From an uncultured Clostridiaceae bacterium (GTDB lineage Bacteria > Bacillota > Clostridia > Lachnospirales > Lachnospiraceae), in assembly GCA_947175375.1 (NCBI GenBank), contig CAMWMT010000118.1, forward strand, positions 1-7,553: a DNA stretch of 7,553 nt, read 5' to 3'. The position numbers and the translations under genes were made by a program. Under the pieces are notes generated by a model. That model saw only the letters and a program-made list of their open reading frames with translations, was not told the origin of the DNA and ran no database searches. Shown here piece by piece: positions 5,377-7,553 of this stretch. The stretch's first letter is position 1, and each line of letters opens with the position of its first letter.

Positions 5377-5381
5377 TAGTT

Positions 5382-5399
5382 GTCTGTTTTTTAACAGAC
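5382..5399. repeat. Perfect 18-bp dyad at the -35 region, operator candidate
   Basis: GTCTGTT and AACAGAC flank TTTT (+ strand), giving seven matching pairs. The dyad overlaps where a -35 box would be for the extended -10 at 5368-5373, so a protein bound here could repress or activate the GlsB-TlpA operon. It does not match a named site I know. It could instead be a minor hairpin in a read-through transcript. Confidence 0.5.
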
Positions 5400-5435
5400 C
5401 TGGTTTTTGATTCACAGGATATTGAACAGCGCTCA

Positions 5436-5466
5436 TTAAAAAAGCCTCCGGTTTCTGCCGAAGGCT
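5436..5466 (-). terminator. Intrinsic terminator of the 5481-6428 lipoprotein gene
   Basis: On the minus strand, GCCTTCGG and CCGGAGGC form an 8-bp stem with one G-U pair around a 6-base loop, followed directly by TTTTTT (positions 5443-5438). It begins 15 bases after the stop codon. The + strand has no U-tract after the stem, so it acts on the minus strand only, separating this gene from the GlsB operon. Confidence 0.9.
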
Positions 5467-5480
5467 GGTTGCAGTGGTTT

Positions 5481-6428
5481 TTAATTTACCTTTGCCTCTT
5501 CCGGAACCTCGAAATCCGTAGCGGCGTTATAGTGAAAGCAGGTCATGCTCATGGTCATCTTTGGAACATGCATTGAGATGTCTTCGACGTTGACCTCTGC
5601 ACCTGCCGCTGCCAGCGCCTCCGGGATCCTGGACATCATGGTATCCATGACGTCAGTCATATCCAGCTCATATTTCACAGGATAGAGAGTGTCCGCATCG
5701 ATCCAGAGACTGATCGGGATCTCGCCCAGGCCGTCCATCATGTTTTCCATGTCGCTGGCTGTGAGCCCATACTGGCTGGCTGTATCCAGAGCGCCGGAAG
5801 AGAGCATGGTCTCTTTGACCTGGTCGCCGGAAAGGACCGTAGTATACCGGTAGGCATCAGAGCCGTCGATCTGATCGATACCGGCTTCTTCAAAGTCGTA
5901 GCGGCCATCCACGTAAGCCTGCATATCGCTGGCAGCGTTCTGCTGTCCGAGTGCGCTCTGCGGAATAGCCTGGGCCGTCCAGTCAGAGCCGTCATACATG
6001 TACATAGTGCAGCTGCCGTCCTCATCGGTCTCTGCATAGATGCTGTTGGAAAGGGTGCCCTGATCTCCCATATCCACCGTTGTCACGATCTTAATGTGGA
6101 ACGGGTCTGTAAAGGTGGTCATGGCCATTGTATTGATACTGTGCATGGATTCCGTCTGTCCTTCTGATGTGACCTCCATATCCATCTCCATGATCATCTG
6201 TGCGTCAAGACTTGTGACATCGGCCAGTGCCTGCTGCGCAGCAGCAAATACATCTTCCATGTTCCGTTCGGCAGGAGCTTCCCCCTCCGGCTGTTGCTCA
6301 TCCGTTGTCTCTTCTTCTGCAACAGATGCTCCGGCTTCTTCTGCGTCCTTGCTTCCACCGCATGCACTGAGGGATAAGGATAAAGTAACGGTCAGCAGTA
6401 ATGCCAGAAAACGGTTTCTCTTTTTCAC
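5481..6428 (-). CDS. LppX/LolA-fold-like lipoprotein (DUF6612-like), GTG start
   Basis: A secreted lipoprotein of about 315 residues. The signal peptide 'MKKRNRFLALLLTVTLS' leads to lipobox LSAC, so C23 is lipidated from the chosen start. A short acidic linker (about 28-55) follows, then a long domain starting 'MEDVFAAAQQALADVTSLDA'. It is rich in methionine and aspartate and alternates in a beta pattern, with a 'TFTDPFHIKIV' strand and 'SLWIDADTLYPVKYELDM'. This layout fits the LolA/LppX-like lipoproteins called DUF6612 in clostridia, which have a lipid- or ligand-binding half-barrel. That placement comes from pattern only. The longer frame begins at TTG 6434, just 3 bases from AGGAGG; GTG 6428 is 9 bases away and gives the classical basic N-terminus. 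It has its own promoter and terminator, so it is probably monocistronic. Its ligand is unknown. Confidence 0.85.
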   Translation of the reverse strand: MKKRNRFLALLLTVTLSLSLSACGGSKDAEEAGASVAEEETTDEQQPEGEAPAERNMEDVFAAAQQALADVTSLDAQMIMEMDMEVTSEGQTESMHSINTMAMTTFTDPFHIKIVTTVDMGDQGTLSNSIYAETDEDGSCTMYMYDGSDWTAQAIPQSALGQQNAASDMQAYVDGRYDFEEAGIDQIDGSDAYRYTTVLSGDQVKETMLSSGALDTASQYGLTASDMENMMDGLGEIPISLWIDADTLYPVKYELDMTDVMDTMMSRIPEALAAAGAEVNVEDISMHVPKMTMSMTCFHYNAATDFEVPEEAKVN

Positions 6429-6437
6429 AAACAATTT

Positions 6438-6443
6438 CCTCCT
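6438..6443 (-). promoter_or_regulatory. Ribosome binding site that sets the lipoprotein start
   Basis: AGGAGG on the minus strand lies 3 bases from TTG 6434 but 9 bases from GTG 6428. Spacing favours the GTG start and a protein two residues shorter than the longest frame. Confidence 0.7.
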
Positions 6444-6474
6444 AATAAATTAATATGAATGATTATCGTCTCCT

Positions 6475-6502
6475 ATCATATCATATTTTATGACGTTGTC
6501 AA
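6475..6502 (-). promoter_or_regulatory. Sigma-A promoter of the lipoprotein gene
   Basis: On the minus strand, a consensus TTGACA (6502-6497) is followed after 16 bases by TATGAT (6480-6475). The start site should be near 6468, about 40 bases before the GTG. A TGAC-GTT-GTCA repeat covers the -35 hexamer (6491-6501), which may be chance or a binding site. Confidence 0.8.
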
Positions 6503-6669
6503 ATAATCTTATAGTTAAAAACAATATTTATTAACAAAAATATTGAAATCAATAAACCTATGTGATGCACCATGGGGTTCAGACATTCCTGCGATTTGTA
6601 TCCAGTGCCGGTTCATAGAGATTTGAAGAACAAAGACTGACAGGGACAGGGTTCCAGAATAAGAAATAT

Positions 6670-6698
6670 TTGCATTGTCTGTGAATCTTCATTATACT
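6670..6698 (+). promoter_or_regulatory. Possible promoter of the amidohydrolase
   Basis: TATACT (6693-6698) is a good -10. The hexamer 17 bases upstream, TTGCAT (6670-6675), matches the -35 consensus at only three positions. A start near 6705 would leave a leader of about 77 bases. No better candidate lies between here and the ATG at 6782. Confidence 0.4.
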
Positions 6699-6781
6699 GT
6701 AGGAAAAGAACGGACGGACTTTGGGAAAGGGGTGATAAGAAACTTTCCGCTACAGTTCATACAAGAAAAGAGGAAAAGCTT

Positions 6782-7553
6782 ATGAGAACTTTATTAAAAC
6801 ATGGTATGATCGTGACTATGAATGAAGAAGGACAGGTCTATACAGATGGAAACCTTCTGTTTGAAGATGATCGGATTCTGCAGATCGGATCGGAGTCGGT
6901 GGATGAGAGCACTTGCGATGAAGTGCTGGATCTGACGGGAAAGCTGGTGATGCCAGGACTGGTCAATACTCACGTACATACATCACAACAGCTTGCCAGG
7001 GGCCTGGCAGATGACGTGGACCTGCTGACCTGGCTTCATGACCGGATCTGGCCTTATGAGAGTAATATGACGGAGGAAGATTCCTATATTTCCACACTGT
7101 TCTGTGCGGCAGAGCAGATCAAAGCGGGTGTAACGGCGATTGCGGAGCCGGGAGGTCAGTTTGTATCCGGCATGGTCAGAGGGATTGAGGAGGCCGGAAT
7201 ACGGGCAAAACTGGCGAATTCGATTATGGATTGCGGGGAGGGGCTGCCGAAAGCATGGCAGCACAGCACACAGGAAGAGCTGGACCGGCAGGAAGAGGAT
7301 ATTCGAAGATTCCATAAGACGGCAGATGGTCGGGTGGAGGTCTGGTTCGGCGTCAGGACGATCTTCAATGCCACAGATGAGCTGCTGCTTCGGACAAAAG
7401 AGCTGGCAGATCGGTATGGTGTCGGAATCCATATGCATGTGGCGGAGGCGAAATCCGAAGTGGATTACGTGAGGGAGCGTTTTGGCGTACAGACCGTGAC
7501 GCATCTGAAAGACCTGGGATTTTTGGGGCCGAATTTGCTGGCAGCGCATACGG
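6782..7553 (+). CDS. Amidohydrolase, SAH/MTA deaminase (COG0402)-like branch, 3' end outside window
   Basis: The first 257 residues of a metal-dependent amidohydrolase; the frame is open to the right edge. The start at 6782 has GAGG 8 bases upstream. A small beta domain (1-55) precedes 'KLVMPGLVNTHVHTSQQLAR', with metal ligands H64 and H66. 'LTWLHDRIWPYE' (82-93) is the W-L...W-P-x-E feature of S-adenosylhomocysteine/5-methylthioadenosine deaminases and relatives. Further on come 'GIHMHVAE' (H219 metal ligand, E222) and 'LLAAHT' (H256, third histidine); the catalytic aspartate lies beyond the window. Members deaminate purines, pterins or related compounds in the cytoplasm. The classic deaminase loop 'PHSPYT' is replaced by 'VRTIFNATDELL' (191-202), and 'DMY' after the second strand is replaced by AEPGGQ (121-126). 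The substrate is thus uncertain and may not be SAH. Family assignment is firm, specificity is not. Confidence 0.9.
   Translation, partial: MRTLLKHGMIVTMNEEGQVYTDGNLLFEDDRILQIGSESVDESTCDEVLDLTGKLVMPGLVNTHVHTSQQLARGLADDVDLLTWLHDRIWPYESNMTEEDSYISTLFCAAEQIKAGVTAIAEPGGQFVSGMVRGIEEAGIRAKLANSIMDCGEGLPKAWQHSTQEELDRQEEDIRRFHKTADGRVEVWFGVRTIFNATDELLLRTKELADRYGVGIHMHVAEAKSEVDYVRERFGVQTVTHLKDLGFLGPNLLAAHT

Larger units (their letters stand above)
6429..6781. other. Divergent intergenic region between lipoprotein and amidohydrolase
   Basis: The 353 bases hold a ribosome site and promoter for the leftward lipoprotein gene (6438-6502), an 8-bp inverted repeat CAATATTT/AAATATTG (6522-6545), and a featureless stretch (6546-6669). 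A possible rightward promoter (6670-6698) follows, then a short hairpin GGAAAG/CTTTCC (6724-6748). The GAGG ribosome site of the amidohydrolase completes the region. No riboswitch, including purine types, could be recognised. Confidence 0.5.

Noticed and set aside
6094..6453. Plus-strand frame of 119 codons opposite the lipoprotein signal region
   Set aside because: It mirrors the codon bias of the real minus-strand gene, is serine-rich noise, and has no ribosome site.
6454..6468. Fur-box-like sequence TATGAAT-G-ATTATCG near the lipoprotein start site
   Set aside because: About 10 of 14 positions fit the 7-1-7 Fur pattern, but the left half is poor, the region is AT-rich, and nothing in the lipoprotein points to iron.
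6705..6781. Guanidine or purine riboswitch before the amidohydrolase
   Set aside because: An ACGGACGG stretch drew attention, but the paired stem-loops and conserved cores of those riboswitches are absent.

Overview
The window looks like chromosome of an anaerobic low-to-mid GC Firmicute, most likely a clostridium of the Lachnospiraceae type. The grounds are near-perfect AGGAGG ribosome binding sites before most genes, sigma-A type promoters, and several families I associate with that group: a DUF4179-like membrane protein, the short cysteine-bearing 'Hsp90' annotated protein, a CD1871A-type CXXC peptide and a GlsB/YeaQ membrane protein. I see no insertion sequence, phage gene, tRNA, rRNA or CRISPR array. 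Taxonomy is inferred from gene families only.

Layout from left to right. Positions 3-1454 (+) hold the open-ended 3' part of a membrane-anchored anti-sigma/DUF4179-like gene. It converges on a two-gene leftward operon, a MarR regulator (2345-1878) followed by a small cysteine-motif protein (1881-1525), coupled by an ATGA overlap; a 10-bp-stem hairpin sits between the converging ends. The MarR promoter carries an inverted repeat at its -10 and is divergent from a strong rightward promoter (2422-2450). That promoter opens a roughly 330-nt leader with several dyads and a Shine-Dalgarno-backed start-stop codon pair, ending at an unrecognised 167-residue protein (2787-3290). A perfect 16-bp palindrome covers the stop of this gene, facing the end of the next block.

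Positions 5333-3311 (-) form a probable four-gene operon: a GlsB-like membrane protein, a TlpA-like thiol-disulfide lipoprotein, a 50-residue CD1871A-type membrane peptide ending near a CLEC motif, and a NapH-like membrane polyferredoxin. The last three make sense as a transmembrane electron relay to an extracytoplasmic thioredoxin, and this is the most interesting system in the window. Upstream lies a separate monocistronic lipoprotein gene (6428-5481, GTG start) with its own promoter and terminator. It is divergent from a rightward amidohydrolase of the SAH/MTA deaminase superfamily branch (6782 to the window end), whose substrate loop differs from the classic SAH deaminases.

The main uncertainties are the identity of the 167-residue protein, the 5' end of the first gene (outside the window), the start of the polyferredoxin (4207 or 4156), and the substrate of the amidohydrolase. 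No database search was possible; family calls come from recognising sequence patterns.
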